Source of the DNA: Paenibacillus zanthoxyli JH29
Lineage (GTDB): Bacteria; Bacillota; Bacilli; Paenibacillales; Paenibacillaceae
Length of the DNA: 32,265 bases
Direction of reading: 5' to 3'
Assembly: GCF_000520715.1 (NCBI RefSeq)
Contig: NZ_ASSD01000311.1
Span: 1-32,265, forward strand
How positions within the stretch are numbered: the stretch's first letter is position 1; the number at the start of each line of letters is the position of its first letter. Shown piece after piece: positions 6,448 to 14,504 of the stretch. Position numbers and translations under genes: made by a program. The notes under the pieces are model-generated. The model saw only the letters and a program-made list of their open reading frames with translations, had not been told where the DNA came from and did not search any database.

Positions 6448-7872
6448 TTATACATCGAAATACAGGGTGTATTCATGCGGATGAACACGAATGGCTACTT
6501 GTTGAGCTTCGCCGCGTTTCAGTTCGATGTAGTTGTCGATGAAGTCTTTTGTGAAGACGCCGCCTTCTGTCAGGAATTCATAGTCAGCTTCCAGAGCGTC
6601 CAGCGCTTCGTTCAGGCTGCCTGGTACACTGCGGATTTTTGCTTTTTCTTCATCAGGCAGTTCGTAAATGTTCTTGTCGAGTGGGCCATAGCCAAGCTCA
6701 ACCGGATTGATCTTCTTCTTGATGCCGTCCAGACCAGCCAGCAGCATTGCGGAGAAGGCCAGGTAAGGGTTAGCCGTGGTGTCCGGAGTACGGAACTCGA
6801 TGCGGCAGCCTTTAGGTGTTACAGCAGCTACTGGAATACGAACAGCTGCGGAGCGGTTACCTTTGGAGAACACCAGGTTAACCGGTGCTTCATAACCAGG
6901 AACCAGACGTTTGAAGGAGTTCGTGCTCGGGTTGGTCAATGCGATCAGCGCCGGAGCATGGTACAGGATACCTCCGATGTAATGCAGAGCCGTTTCACTC
7001 AGGTTGGCATATCCGCCTTTTTCATAGAACAACGGGCTGTCGCCGTTAAAGATCGATTGGTGAACGTGCATGCCGCTTCCGTTATCCCCGAAGAGCGGTT
7101 TAGGCATGAAAGTTGCCACTTTGCCGTATTGACGGGCAGTGTTTTGCACGATGTACTTGTAAGTCAACAGGTTATCGGCTGTCTTCTTCAGTGTATCGAA
7201 GCGGAAGTTGATTTCAGCTTGTCCAGCTGTAGCAACTTCATGGTGATGGCGCTCGATTACCAGACCGGCTTCAGCGAGCAGACGACACATTTCACTGCGG
7301 ATGTCTTGCTGAGTATCAACCGGAGCAACCGGTACATAACCGCCTTTGATGCCGACTTTGAAGCCGAGGTTGCCGCCTTCATCCTTACGGTTTGTGTTCC
7401 AGGCCGCTTCTTCGGAATCCACGAAGTAAGAGGAGCTGTTCATTCCGCTCTCGTAACGAACGTCGTCAAAAATGAAGAACTCGGATTCAGGTGCGAAGAA
7501 TGCCGCAGTACCTACGCCGCTCTTTTGCAGGTATTCTTCAGCTTTAACAGCAATACCGCGCGGGTCACGTTCATAACGCTCGCCATCAGGAGTGAAAATG
7601 TCGCACATAATGTTGAGTGTAGGATGAGCGGTGAACGGATCAATATATGTAGTGCTTGGATCTGGAATCATAACCATATCAGACTCTTCAATTCCACGGA
7701 AACCGGTGATGGAAGAACCGTCAAAAGCTACGCCATTTACAAAGGTCTCTTCGTCAACAGCAGCAGCCGGCAAAGCAATATGATGGGCTCGTCCACCCAA
7801 ATCAACAAAACGGAAATCTACCCATTCAATGTTGTTCTCTTTAATCGTTTGCAGCACTTTTTCAACCGACAT
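6448..7872 (-). CDS. glnA: Glutamine synthetase type I, beta subtype
   Basis: 474 residues. It makes glutamine from glutamate, ammonia and ATP in the cytoplasm. Visible motifs are FDGSSITGF, PESEFFIFDD, the HHHEVATAGQAEINFRFD metal and ammonia site, KPLFGDNGSGMHVHQS, NRSAAVRIP and EFRTPDTTANPYLAF. The length, the insert after ESEFFIFDDVRYESG and the segment DKNIYELPDEE containing Tyr403 match the beta subtype of E. coli, where the equivalent Tyr is adenylylated. The well-known Bacillus enzyme is the shorter alpha subtype (about 444 residues). No adenylyltransferase or glnR gene is in the window. The start follows TTAGGGAGGAAAA. It is transcribed alone from a near-perfect sigma-A promoter with GlnR-like sites upstream. 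Confidence 0.96.
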   Translation of the reverse strand: MSVEKVLQTIKENNIEWVDFRFVDLGGRAHHIALPAAAVDEETFVNGVAFDGSSITGFRGIEESDMVMIPDPSTTYIDPFTAHPTLNIMCDIFTPDGERYERDPRGIAVKAEEYLQKSGVGTAAFFAPESEFFIFDDVRYESGMNSSSYFVDSEEAAWNTNRKDEGGNLGFKVGIKGGYVPVAPVDTQQDIRSEMCRLLAEAGLVIERHHHEVATAGQAEINFRFDTLKKTADNLLTYKYIVQNTARQYGKVATFMPKPLFGDNGSGMHVHQSIFNGDSPLFYEKGGYANLSETALHYIGGILYHAPALIALTNPSTNSFKRLVPGYEAPVNLVFSKGNRSAAVRIPVAAVTPKGCRIEFRTPDTTANPYLAFSAMLLAGLDGIKKKINPVELGYGPLDKNIYELPDEEKAKIRSVPGSLNEALDALEADYEFLTEGGVFTKDFIDNYIELKRGEAQQVAIRVHPHEYTLYFDV

Positions 7873-7949
7873 TAAATTTTCCTCCCTAAGTTCCGAACAT
7901 TAAGCCGTACCCACCATGCAAATGTCTCGGTTTAATTTTAACTGTCGTC

Positions 7950-7978
7950 ATTATAAAACTCAAACCTTACATCGTCAA
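7950..7978 (-). promoter_or_regulatory. Sigma-A promoter of glnA
   Basis: On the minus strand TTGACG (7973-7978) and TATAAT (7950-7955) are separated by exactly 17 bp, giving a 5' leader of about 70 nt. Confidence 0.85.
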
Positions 7979-7992
7979 TGCTTATGTAAGGT
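7964..7992. repeat. Perfect 9-bp inverted repeat covering the glnA -35 region
   Basis: ACCTTACAT (7964-7972) and ATGTAAGGT (7984-7992) are separated by 11 bp, and the -35 hexamer lies between the arms. The half-sites TTACA and TGTAA are those of a GlnR/TnrA box but in everted order. A regulator-binding role is inferred. Confidence 0.6.
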
Positions 7993-8006
7993 ATTTTTTA
8001 TGCCAA

Positions 8007-8023
8007 TGTGAGATATTCTTACG
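8007..8023 (-). promoter_or_regulatory. GlnR/TnrA-like box upstream of glnA
   Basis: The minus strand reads CGTAAGAATATCTCACA, matching TGTNA-N7-TNACA at seven of eight fixed positions. It is centred about 72 bp upstream of the predicted transcription start. Confidence 0.5.
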
Positions 8024-8071
8024 CTTTAGTGAATTATTTATTCAGGGCCCACAAGCAATAAATTCCACTTT

Positions 8072-8132
8072 AAAAATACAGCAAACAGCCCTTCTTCCAC
8101 TAGTTAAAGCTGGAAAAAAGGCTGCCTGTATT
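8072..8132 (-). terminator. Long intrinsic terminator of aroF
   Basis: On the minus strand AATACAG pairs with CTGTATT and, further in, CAGCCTTTTTTCCA pairs with TGGAAGAAGGGCTG with G-U pairs. The stem ends in a short T run (TTTTTA). It starts 10 bp after the aroF stop. Confidence 0.75.
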
Positions 8133-8141
8133 AAGAGGCGC

Positions 8142-9185
8142 TTATTTAACGGAAATTGCCTCCTGGGTGGAGAACTTCTTGCCGACAAGCGGTGCCAGCT
8201 TCTCCAGATCCTTGAGCAGATTGCTGAACTGATCCGGGAACAGGGACTGAACGCCGTCACCCGTCATGGAGTTGTCCGGATCGGTGTGCATTTCGATAAT
8301 CAGACCGTTGGCACCTGCGGCAACGGACGCTTTAGCCATAGGCTCAACCAGTTCGCGGCGGCCCGTTCCGTGGCTCGGGTCGGAAATGACAGGAAGATGG
8401 CTGAGGCCCTGAAGCACCGGAATAGCCGACAGATCCAGCGTATTACGGGTGTAGGTCTCGAAGGTGCGGATACCGCGCTCACAGAGCATAACATCACGGT
8501 TGCCGCCAGCCAGGATGTACTCGGCCGCATTCAGCAGTTCGTCGTATGTCGCGCTGAAACCGCGTTTCAGCAGCACGGGACGGCCGCATGTTCCAAGCGC
8601 GCGCAGCAGATCAAAGTTCTGCATATTCCGCGTGCCCACTTGGAGAATGTCGGCGTATTCCGCGCACACATCAACATACTCCGGCGTCATGACCTCGGTG
8701 ATGGTCAGCAGGCCGTGGCGCTCGCCCGCTTCCGCCATCATCTTCAGACCTTCAACGCCGATCCCTTGGAAGCTGTAAGGTCCGGTACGCGGCTTGAATG
8801 CTCCGCCGCGAAGAATTTGCGCTCCCGCCGCTTTTACCAGTTTCGCGATTTCGTCGATCTGCTCGGGAGATTCCACGGCGCACGGGCCGCCCATGATCGC
8901 CAGATGCTCTCCGCCGATCTTGACTCCCTTAACCTCGATGATCGTGTCGTCCGGATGAAAGTCTCTGCTCGCCAGCTTGTAGGACTTGGAAATCTTAACC
9001 ACATTCTCCACACCCTTCATTTGGCGCAGATGCTCCGCAAGCTTCGGGTTTACGCTGCCCACCAGACCAATGACCGTACGGTCCGATCCTTTGGACAGAT
9101 GCACTTGAAGACCCTCCTTCTCGATAACTGCGATAATTTCGTTAATTTGTTCCTCCGGAGTTTGATTCGATGTAATAACGATCAT
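8142..9185 (-). CDS. aroF: 3-deoxy-7-phosphoheptulonate (DAHP) synthase, class I-beta
   Basis: 347 residues. It condenses phosphoenolpyruvate and erythrose 4-phosphate, the first step of the shikimate pathway. Residues 1-70 form a small ferredoxin-like N-terminal domain, as in the Thermotoga-type enzyme where it mediates feedback inhibition by aromatic amino acids. The barrel follows with [35 protein letters not shown] and [13 protein letters not shown], which hold the metal- and phosphate-binding residues. There is no chorismate mutase fusion, unlike the B. subtilis AroA protein. The ATG follows GGAAAGGAAGG. The gene is monocistronic, with its own promoter and terminator. Confidence 0.95.
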   Translation of the reverse strand: MIVITSNQTPEEQINEIIAVIEKEGLQVHLSKGSDRTVIGLVGSVNPKLAEHLRQMKGVENVVKISKSYKLASRDFHPDDTIIEVKGVKIGGEHLAIMGGPCAVESPEQIDEIAKLVKAAGAQILRGGAFKPRTGPYSFQGIGVEGLKMMAEAGERHGLLTITEVMTPEYVDVCAEYADILQVGTRNMQNFDLLRALGTCGRPVLLKRGFSATYDELLNAAEYILAGGNRDVMLCERGIRTFETYTRNTLDLSAIPVLQGLSHLPVISDPSHGTGRRELVEPMAKASVAAGANGLIIEMHTDPDNSMTGDGVQSLFPDQFSNLLKDLEKLAPLVGKKFSTQEAISVK

Positions 9186-9242
9186 CTGATTCCTTCCTTT
9201 CCAAATCCTGTATAGTTTAATGTTTGATTGTTTGCATTCGCT

Positions 9243-9248
9243 ATTATA
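9243..9248 (-). promoter_or_regulatory. -10 element of the aroF promoter
   Basis: TATAAT on the minus strand lies 58 bp upstream of the aroF ATG. No -35 hexamer close to TTGACA is found 16-18 bp upstream; that space is filled by tandem 8-mers, suggesting dependence on an activator or control at the -35. Confidence 0.55.
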
Positions 9249-9255
9249 CTACGAC

Positions 9256-9279
9256 GCTTTTAAGCTTTTATGCTTTTAA
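9256..9279. repeat. Three tandem 8-mers in the aroF promoter
   Basis: GCTTTTAA, GCTTTTAT and GCTTTTAA follow each other without a gap (plus strand). They begin 7 bp upstream of the aroF -10 and span the spacer and -35 positions. Confidence 0.7.
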
Positions 9280-9355
9280 TCACTAAAGCAATTCTATGCG
9301 ATAATCTGGTTCTCGTCAACCCCTTATGCAAAATAAATATTCCGGCAAATCATCT

Positions 9356-10675
9356 TTATTTAATGGTTCGCCGGTAAGTAAATCTCGCACCCCCGAGTTT
9401 CGAAGATGTGCAGCTCAATTCATCCCCCAACCGAAGTGCAATCTGCTGGCATATGGCAAGTCCGAGGCCCGTACCTCCGTCAAGCCCTTTGTAATAGCGC
9501 CGAAAGATCGCCTCCCGCTCAACGAAGCTGAGCCCTGGCCCGTCGTCGTCGATGTGAATGGCCCAGCCTTCGCCTCTCTCGATAATAAGCTCCACCTTCT
9601 GATGCGCATGGCGCACCGCGTTTTGCAGTAAATTGACGATAATCTGGAACAACTGCTCACCCGGTATAAGCACCCCTATCCCCGAACCTTCGATAGTAAG
9701 GGAAATGCCGCGCTCGTTCGCGGTGGGAAGCAGCAGATGCACGGCCTCTTCAGCGATGTCGCGAAGATCAAGCAGGGACGGTTTCCAGTTCTCTTCCAGC
9801 GTCTCCAGCCGCGAGAGCTGAAGCAGCTTCTCGACCATTTGAACCAGTCTCACCGACTGCGAGGCGATAACATTTAATCCATCTTCCTGCGTGACTACCT
9901 CGTCTTGAATCGCCATCGCATATCCCTGAATGGACATCAGCGGCGTCTTCAATTCATGTGATACATTCTGCAAAAACTCCTGCTGGCCCTGCTGATGCTG
10001 CGCAATCCGCTCCGACATTGAACGGAATGTGCCCGCCAGCTGTCCGATTTCAGTATCATCTTCTCCGGGAAAGTCTCCGGCCGTCCCGCGGTGGGGATCG
10101 TATCTCCCGACGGCTTCCTTCAGACGGTTCAACGGCCTTACGACATAGCCGACGGAAAGCCAGCCGATGATCAGTATAAACAGAAAGCTTGCGGCCACAG
10201 CCAAAATGGTTGTTTTGAACAAAGGCACATACATAGAGCGGATCATGGCCAGAGGATAATAAATGAACAGACGAAACGGAAGGGTGCCCAGCTTTTCGCT
10301 GGTATAAACGACTCTGCGGCCATCGAGCATCATCGTTCCCTTATGCCGCGTGATCGATGCTTCCGCCAGCGTATGGCCCACTCTGGAGGATTCGCTGGAG
10401 GCTATGATCCGTCCCTTGATATCGGTCACGAAGTAGTCGGCGTAAAAGAGCCTGTCCTTCAAAACCCACTTGAACTCCTCGTTGTCCAGATCCTTGATAT
10501 CCCAGCCACTGTCCATCGTTTGAACGATTTTGTCCGCCTGCGTCTGAAGCTGGGCCTTGATTTGGCTGACGAGGATTTCATCGACCAGCTTCAGGAACAG
10601 GAATGTTGTAATGCCGGCCGTTACCAGCATGCCAGCGCAAAGCGCCAGCAGCATCTTTCCCCTTATTGTGCGCAC
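9356..10675 (-). CDS. Sensor histidine kinase, CssS-like
   Basis: 439 residues. Membrane segments at about 7-29 and 155-178 bracket an extracytoplasmic sensor of about 125 residues; a HAMP linker follows, then HisKA with the phospho-accepting His in FLQNVSHELKTPLMSIQGYA, and an ATPase domain with N (IIVNLLQNAVRHA), G1 (DDDGPGLS) and G2 (GGTGLGLAIC) boxes. The SIQGYAMAIQDE segment and the partner regulator resemble B. subtilis CssRS, which senses secretion stress; that specificity is inferred. The chosen start is a GTG overlapping the regulator gene by 13 bp (GGTGAG upstream). An ATG at 10654 with AAGGGG before it is an alternative that would shorten the N-terminus by seven residues. Confidence 0.9.
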   Translation of the reverse strand: MRTIRGKMLLALCAGMLVTAGITTFLFLKLVDEILVSQIKAQLQTQADKIVQTMDSGWDIKDLDNEEFKWVLKDRLFYADYFVTDIKGRIIASSESSRVGHTLAEASITRHKGTMMLDGRRVVYTSEKLGTLPFRLFIYYPLAMIRSMYVPLFKTTILAVAASFLFILIIGWLSVGYVVRPLNRLKEAVGRYDPHRGTAGDFPGEDDTEIGQLAGTFRSMSERIAQHQQGQQEFLQNVSHELKTPLMSIQGYAMAIQDEVVTQEDGLNVIASQSVRLVQMVEKLLQLSRLETLEENWKPSLLDLRDIAEEAVHLLLPTANERGISLTIEGSGIGVLIPGEQLFQIIVNLLQNAVRHAHQKVELIIERGEGWAIHIDDDGPGLSFVEREAIFRRYYKGLDGGTGLGLAICQQIALRLGDELSCTSSKLGGARFTYRRTIK

Positions 10676-11382
10676 TCGGTTCTCACCGTCGCTTTATAGC
10701 CGAAGCCCCATACCGTCTGAATCGTGAAGGAAGATTCGTGCTCCGCCAGCTTTTTGCGAATCCGTTTGACCAAATCGTCCACGACCCGGACTTCCCCAAA
10801 GAAATCGTAATTCCACACCTGCTGAATCAGTTGCTCCCGGCTGAAGGGGCGTTCCGGATGAGAGGAGAGAAATGTCAACAGCTCAAATTCCCGCGAGGTA
10901 AGGATCATTTCCGTTCCCCTCACTGTCGTCCGGCGGAATTCCGGCGAAATTTCCAGATCCCCCGCCCTCACTTTCCGCTCCTCCTGCTCTCCCACCGGAT
11001 GTTTGGTCTGGGAGTTCCCGGCTTTAGACAGCCGAAGCATACTCTTGACTCTTCCGACCAGTTCCCGCGGATTGAAGGGCTTGCTCAAGAAATCATTACA
11101 GCCCAGCTCCAGACCGATAATCCGGTCGATTTCCTCGCCGCGGGCCGACACCATAATGATCGGGATTTCTGTAAAGGAGCGAAGTTCGGTAAGCAGTGTC
11201 AATCCGTCAATTCCCGGAAGCATGATATCCAGAACGAGGCAATCCGGGCTTTCCTCCCTCACCCGCTTCACAAGCGAATTACCATCCGCAAAAGAAGTGA
11301 CTTCATACGTTTCTTTTTTTAAATATTCGGATATGAGCTGCAATATTGCCGGGTCGTCATCCACCACAAAAATTTTGGTCAT
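10663..11382 (-). CDS. OmpR-family response regulator, CssR-like
   Basis: 239 residues. The receiver domain (1-120) has the acidic cluster D8-D10, phospho-acceptor D52 (LVLDIMLP), S79 in VSARG and the Lys of LSKPF. A winged-helix DNA-binding domain occupies about 142-235 and ends in the typical IQTVWGFGYKA. IDRIIGLELGCNDFLSKPFNPRELVGRV and the region around VWNYDFFGEVRVVDDLVKR are closest, from memory, to B. subtilis CssR. The start follows TAAGGAGCGTG. It is cotranscribed with the kinase gene downstream (13 bp overlap). The gene upstream on the same strand encodes a secreted lysine-rich protein and is separated by a terminator-like hairpin. Confidence 0.92.
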   Translation of the reverse strand: MTKIFVVDDDPAILQLISEYLKKETYEVTSFADGNSLVKRVREESPDCLVLDIMLPGIDGLTLLTELRSFTEIPIIMVSARGEEIDRIIGLELGCNDFLSKPFNPRELVGRVKSMLRLSKAGNSQTKHPVGEQEERKVRAGDLEISPEFRRTTVRGTEMILTSREFELLTFLSSHPERPFSREQLIQQVWNYDFFGEVRVVDDLVKRIRKKLAEHESSFTIQTVWGFGYKATVRTECAQ

Positions 11383-11443
11383 AAACTACACGCTCCTTAC
11401 ATTTTCCTGCGGATAACTTCCAAATTAATGTATCAAAATTAGC

Positions 11444-11476
11444 AAAAGACGGAAAGCCCTGTGCGGCTGCTCCGTC
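11444..11476 (-). terminator. Hairpin between the secreted lysine-rich protein gene and the CssR-like gene
   Basis: On the minus strand GACGGA and TCCGTC enclose an inner AGCC/GGCT stem and are followed by TTTT. It probably ends or attenuates the upstream transcript before the regulator gene. Confidence 0.6.
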
Positions 11477-11545
11477 CTTTGCCTTGCTAAGTATGCTGTT
11501 TTTTCGTATCGTGCTCAGCCTAGAGAGCGAGTCCCTTAAAACCTC

Positions 11546-11932
11546 CTAGTGCTTTTTGGGAAGGCTGATCGTCGCTTTTGCTCCAGTCTTCACGGCTTTA
11601 GCTTTGGTAACGGGCTTCACGGCTTTTCTTACAACTTTCTTTTTGCTTTTCGCCGTTGTTTTGGCAGCTTTGTGATGGGTCGTTTTCGCTTTTGCAGTAG
11701 TGGCTTTTACGTGCTTAACAGTTTTCTTTGCCGCAGTTTTCGTCACTTTAGCGGTACCCGCTGTCTTGACCACCGGTTGGACTGGCGTTTTTGTCACAGC
11801 TTTGACGGGTGTGGTTACAACGGGTTTCACCGGTGCCTTCACTGTTGCGGTTGCCGCGAATGCGCTCGTTGAGCCGCCTACCAAGCTAAGTACAGTTGCG
11901 AATGCTGCCAATCTTTTTGTCCAATTTCTCAT
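11546..11932 (-). CDS. Secreted, highly basic Lys/Ala/Thr/Val-rich low-complexity protein
   Basis: 128 residues. A signal peptide (RNWTKRLAAF, hydrophobic core, TSAFA-AT) predicts cleavage near residue 27. The mature part is built from Lys, Ala, Thr, Val and Pro, with proline-rich KPVVTTPVK-type repeats first and then histone H1-like AKTTAKSKKK stretches; it has almost no acidic residues or aromatics and no Cys. It should be unfolded, strongly cationic and outside the membrane, where it could bind teichoic acids or DNA; no enzyme motif is present. ATG 11932 is chosen because GGAGAGGTG lies 6 bp before it; a GTG at 11941 falls inside that binding site. Its position just before a CssRS-like system suggests it may be a target of that system (inference). 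Confidence 0.7.
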   Translation of the reverse strand: MRNWTKRLAAFATVLSLVGGSTSAFAATATVKAPVKPVVTTPVKAVTKTPVQPVVKTAGTAKVTKTAAKKTVKHVKATTAKAKTTHHKAAKTTAKSKKKVVRKAVKPVTKAKAVKTGAKATISLPKKH

Positions 11933-11988
11933 TTCAATCACCTCTCCTTTAAAGTAACTTCATCATATCAAGCGTCTATAAGAAAAGA

Positions 11989-12030
11989 GTGAGAGAATTA
12001 TGTGAGAAGTGTATAAATCTGGTGTATAAA
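11989..12030. repeat. Two direct-repeat pairs with 13-bp period upstream of the secreted protein gene
   Basis: On the plus strand GTGAGA occurs at 11989 and 12002, and GTGTATAAA at 12009 and 12022; both pairs repeat at 13 bp. A possible minus-strand -10 (TATGAT, 11962-11967) has no good -35, and the repeats start at the -35 position, so a response-regulator operator is plausible. Confidence 0.5.
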
Positions 12031-12062
12031 AAACACCCTAAGCCGCTAAGGACATAAGGCGT
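12028..12062 (-). terminator. Probable terminator of ispH
   Basis: On the minus strand ACGCCTTA pairs with TAGGGTGT (8 bp with G-U pairs, 14-nt loop), followed by TTTTTT. It lies 24 bp after the ispH stop. The stem is weak. Confidence 0.5.
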
Positions 12063-12085
12063 CGAAACTGAAGCATCGAACAAAT

Positions 12086-13051
12086 TTATGATTGGGAAGA
12101 CTGCCCTGCTTTGGCTTTGACCGGCGGCAATAGCTTTGCCATGTTGACCGTACGCTTAGTCTCCCATGTATCTGGATTGGCCGGATCATACTGTTCCAAG
12201 TACGCTATGACTTCCTTCGTGATCGGCGTCGGTGTAGACGCGCCCGAAGTGACAGCCACTTTCGAGATCCCCTGCAGCCACTCAACCTTCAGCTCCGATA
12301 CGTCAGCAATCCGGTGGGCAGGAACACCTGCTATTTCCTCGGACACCTGAGCCAGCCGGTTGGAGTTGTTGCTGCGCGGGTCGCCGACGACAATGACGAG
12401 ATCGGCCTGACCAGCCTGTTCCGCAACGGCCTCCTGCCGTATCTGCGTTGCCATACAAATCTCGTTATGCACCTCGGCGCCGGGAAAAGTCTCCAGCAGT
12501 TTTTTCATAATATGCTTGATATCCCACAGGCTCATCGTCGTCTGGTTTGTAATGACAATCCGGGAATCAGCCGGTAGAGTCAGGGAGGATATCTCCTCTT
12601 CCTTTTCGATCAGATGCACATGCCCGGGAGCGATACCCATAGCGCCTTCCGGCTCAGGATGGCCTTTCTTGCCGATGTAGATAATTTCGCAGCCTTCTGC
12701 AACCTTTTCGTGAATAAGATCATACGTCTTGGTTACATCCGGGCAGGTGGCGTCGACGGTCGTCAGCCCTTTCTCACGCGCTCTTCTGCGCACCTCCGGC
12801 GAAACGCCATGCGCGGTGAAGATGACGGTACCGCTGTCAATCTTGTCCAATATTTCCAGGCGGCTGCTGCCGTCGACCGTAATAATGCCCTCATCCTCGA
12901 AGGCATGGGTAACGTGGCTGTTATGGACAATCATGCCCAGGATATAAATCGGCCGGGGGAGATCGAGATTTTTGGCGGCCTGACGGGCCATGACCATGGC
13001 ATCGACCACGCCGTAGCAGTATCCCCGGGGAGAAATTTTGATAACTTCCAT
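12086..13051 (-). CDS. ispH: 4-hydroxy-3-methylbut-2-enyl diphosphate reductase
   Basis: 321 residues. It catalyses the last step of the MEP pathway, giving isopentenyl and dimethylallyl diphosphate from HMBPP, with an Fe-S cluster. The three cluster cysteines are C12 (PRGYCYG), C103 (ATCPDVT) and C199 (NEICMATQ); substrate-binding H43 (IVHNSH), H81 (TAHGVSP) and HPEPEG, and the TNQTT motif are present. The start at 13051 puts the first Cys at position 12 as in E. coli and has AAGGTTGGTGA before it; a start at 13075 would add eight residues and lies 6 bp from the end of the upstream kinase gene. The close spacing suggests it is cotranscribed with the MprAB-like genes, an unexpected pairing with a housekeeping enzyme. 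Confidence 0.95.
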   Translation of the reverse strand: MEVIKISPRGYCYGVVDAMVMARQAAKNLDLPRPIYILGMIVHNSHVTHAFEDEGIITVDGSSRLEILDKIDSGTVIFTAHGVSPEVRRRAREKGLTTVDATCPDVTKTYDLIHEKVAEGCEIIYIGKKGHPEPEGAMGIAPGHVHLIEKEEEISSLTLPADSRIVITNQTTMSLWDIKHIMKKLLETFPGAEVHNEICMATQIRQEAVAEQAGQADLVIVVGDPRSNNSNRLAQVSEEIAGVPAHRIADVSELKVEWLQGISKVAVTSGASTPTPITKEVIAYLEQYDPANPDTWETKRTVNMAKLLPPVKAKAGQSSQS

Positions 13052-13081
13052 TGCTTCACCAACCTTCTGTTCCATTATATC

Positions 13082-14503
13082 CTACTCAAGCGGAGCGGCA
13101 AAGAGCAAGGGCAGCCAAATCACGAACGTTGTGCCTTCGCCCTGGCGGGTGACTACCTCAACCGAACCTCCGTGCTCATCAATGATCCATTTGGCGATAG
13201 ACAGCCCGAGTCCGATGCCTTCGGTAATGCCGCGGGATTCATCCGCCCGATAGAACCGGTCGAAAATATGCGGCACCTCGTCTTTTTCCATACCGATGCC
13301 GGTATCCTTAACCCGGATGCCTACCTGATGCTGATAAACTACCGCGTCGAACGTCACTTCTCCGGACGGCGTATATTTGAAAGCATTGTCAATGAAAATG
13401 AACAGCATCTGCTGCAAATAATCCTTGTTGCCCAGCACATATTTGCCATTGAGGCCCGACAGGTCTCCCGTAATCCACTCCGCTTCCCGGGGGAGAAAAG
13501 CGGCGCGGCGGGCCACCTCGTTCATCATCGGCTCCAGCGCCACCGGCTCCTTCTCGAAGGTACGGCCCGTATCGGCTCTGGCCAAAGACAGCATATCGGC
13601 GACCAGCCGGCTCATGCGCTGCGCCTCGTCCGCGATATCATGTACGGATTCCACCGAGATTTGCCGTATTGCCGCTTCATCCAGCGACGGATTTTCTCCA
13701 GGCTCTAGCTCCCATACCTTTTGGAGCAGTTCGATGTTGCCCCGAATGGTCGTCAGCGGCGTGCGAAGCTCATGCGAAGCATCCGACACGAAACGGCGCT
13801 GGGCCGCGTACGAATCCTCCAGATTTTTGTAAAATCCTTCCATTCGCCCCAACATACTGTTCACCGTCCGGATCAGCCTTCCGATTTCATCTGGCGGCCC
13901 GTTGTATTCGATCCGTACACTGAGATCATTGCCTGTCTGAATGCCTTCGGCGGCTTCGATTACCTTGCCGATCGGGCTCATCGCTTTGCGGGCCAAGAAT
14001 AAGCCGAAGGTGAAGGCTGCAATCAACGTGGCAAAGGAGCCTGTGATCAGGATCGTCTTCAGCCGATCCAGCAGTTTGTCCTGTTCCCCGGTATATGCCG
14101 CCATTTGCAGAACGGCCGCTGGATTGTTATCGTAGCCTTCGATATAGACCGCCTTTTGATAAATCAAAAAATGATAGCCTCTGTAATAGGCATCTTTAAA
14201 TTCTTCAACCTTGAGGTTCTGCCGAGCCGGAATATCGAACCGCAGATCAATATTTTTCAAACTCAAACTCTGGATAAAATCTCCGCTATCATAGAAGTAC
14301 ATTTGCCCGTACAAATTCTGGGCGTCCAGGCGTTTATCAAAGACAACGTCCAGTGATTCCCCTTTTGCCTGATCCCGGAGCCTGTCTTGTAAATCCCCGT
14401 ACGTATTAATATAGAAAAAACCGAAAATGGATGCTGAAAAGGCCAGCAGCATGACGGCCAATATGCCCGAATACCATGCGGTCAGCCGCAGCTTGATCGA
14501 CAT
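13082..14503 (-). CDS. Sensor histidine kinase (MprB/YkoH/ArlS-like)
   Basis: 473 residues from the ATG at 14503. Two membrane segments (about 8-33 and 150-172) flank an extracytoplasmic sensor domain of about 115 residues. HAMP (about 172-225), HisKA with His244 in RRFVSDASHELRTPLTTI, and an ATPase domain with N (FIDNAFKYT), G1 (VKDTGIGM), F (IFDRFYR) and G2 (GIGLGLSIAKWI) boxes follow. AGAGGTGA stands 8 bp before this ATG; a GTG four codons upstream lies inside the regulator gene and is less likely. The gene starts 1 bp after the regulator stop. With htrA just upstream, a role in sensing envelope or protein-folding stress is likely by analogy to actinobacterial MprAB-PepD; the signal is unknown. 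Confidence 0.92.
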   Translation of the reverse strand: MSIKLRLTAWYSGILAVMLLAFSASIFGFFYINTYGDLQDRLRDQAKGESLDVVFDKRLDAQNLYGQMYFYDSGDFIQSLSLKNIDLRFDIPARQNLKVEEFKDAYYRGYHFLIYQKAVYIEGYDNNPAAVLQMAAYTGEQDKLLDRLKTILITGSFATLIAAFTFGLFLARKAMSPIGKVIEAAEGIQTGNDLSVRIEYNGPPDEIGRLIRTVNSMLGRMEGFYKNLEDSYAAQRRFVSDASHELRTPLTTIRGNIELLQKVWELEPGENPSLDEAAIRQISVESVHDIADEAQRMSRLVADMLSLARADTGRTFEKEPVALEPMMNEVARRAAFLPREAEWITGDLSGLNGKYVLGNKDYLQQMLFIFIDNAFKYTPSGEVTFDAVVYQHQVGIRVKDTGIGMEKDEVPHIFDRFYRADESRGITEGIGLGLSIAKWIIDEHGGSVEVVTRQGEGTTFVIWLPLLFAAPLE

Positions 14504-14504
14504 C

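Noticed and set aside
6475-7875. Plus-strand open frame of 466 codons opposite glnA
   Set aside because: It mirrors glnA codon structure, has no ribosome binding site or recognisable domain, and the minus-strand frame is an unmistakable glutamine synthetase.
10091-10699. Plus-strand open frame opposite the CssS-like kinase
   Set aside because: No ribosome binding site, no domain, and it overlaps two well-supported minus-strand genes.
12614-13708. Long plus-strand open frame opposite ispH and the MprB-like kinase
   Set aside because: It spans two certain genes on the other strand and shows no domain; it is a by-product of GC-rich third codon positions.
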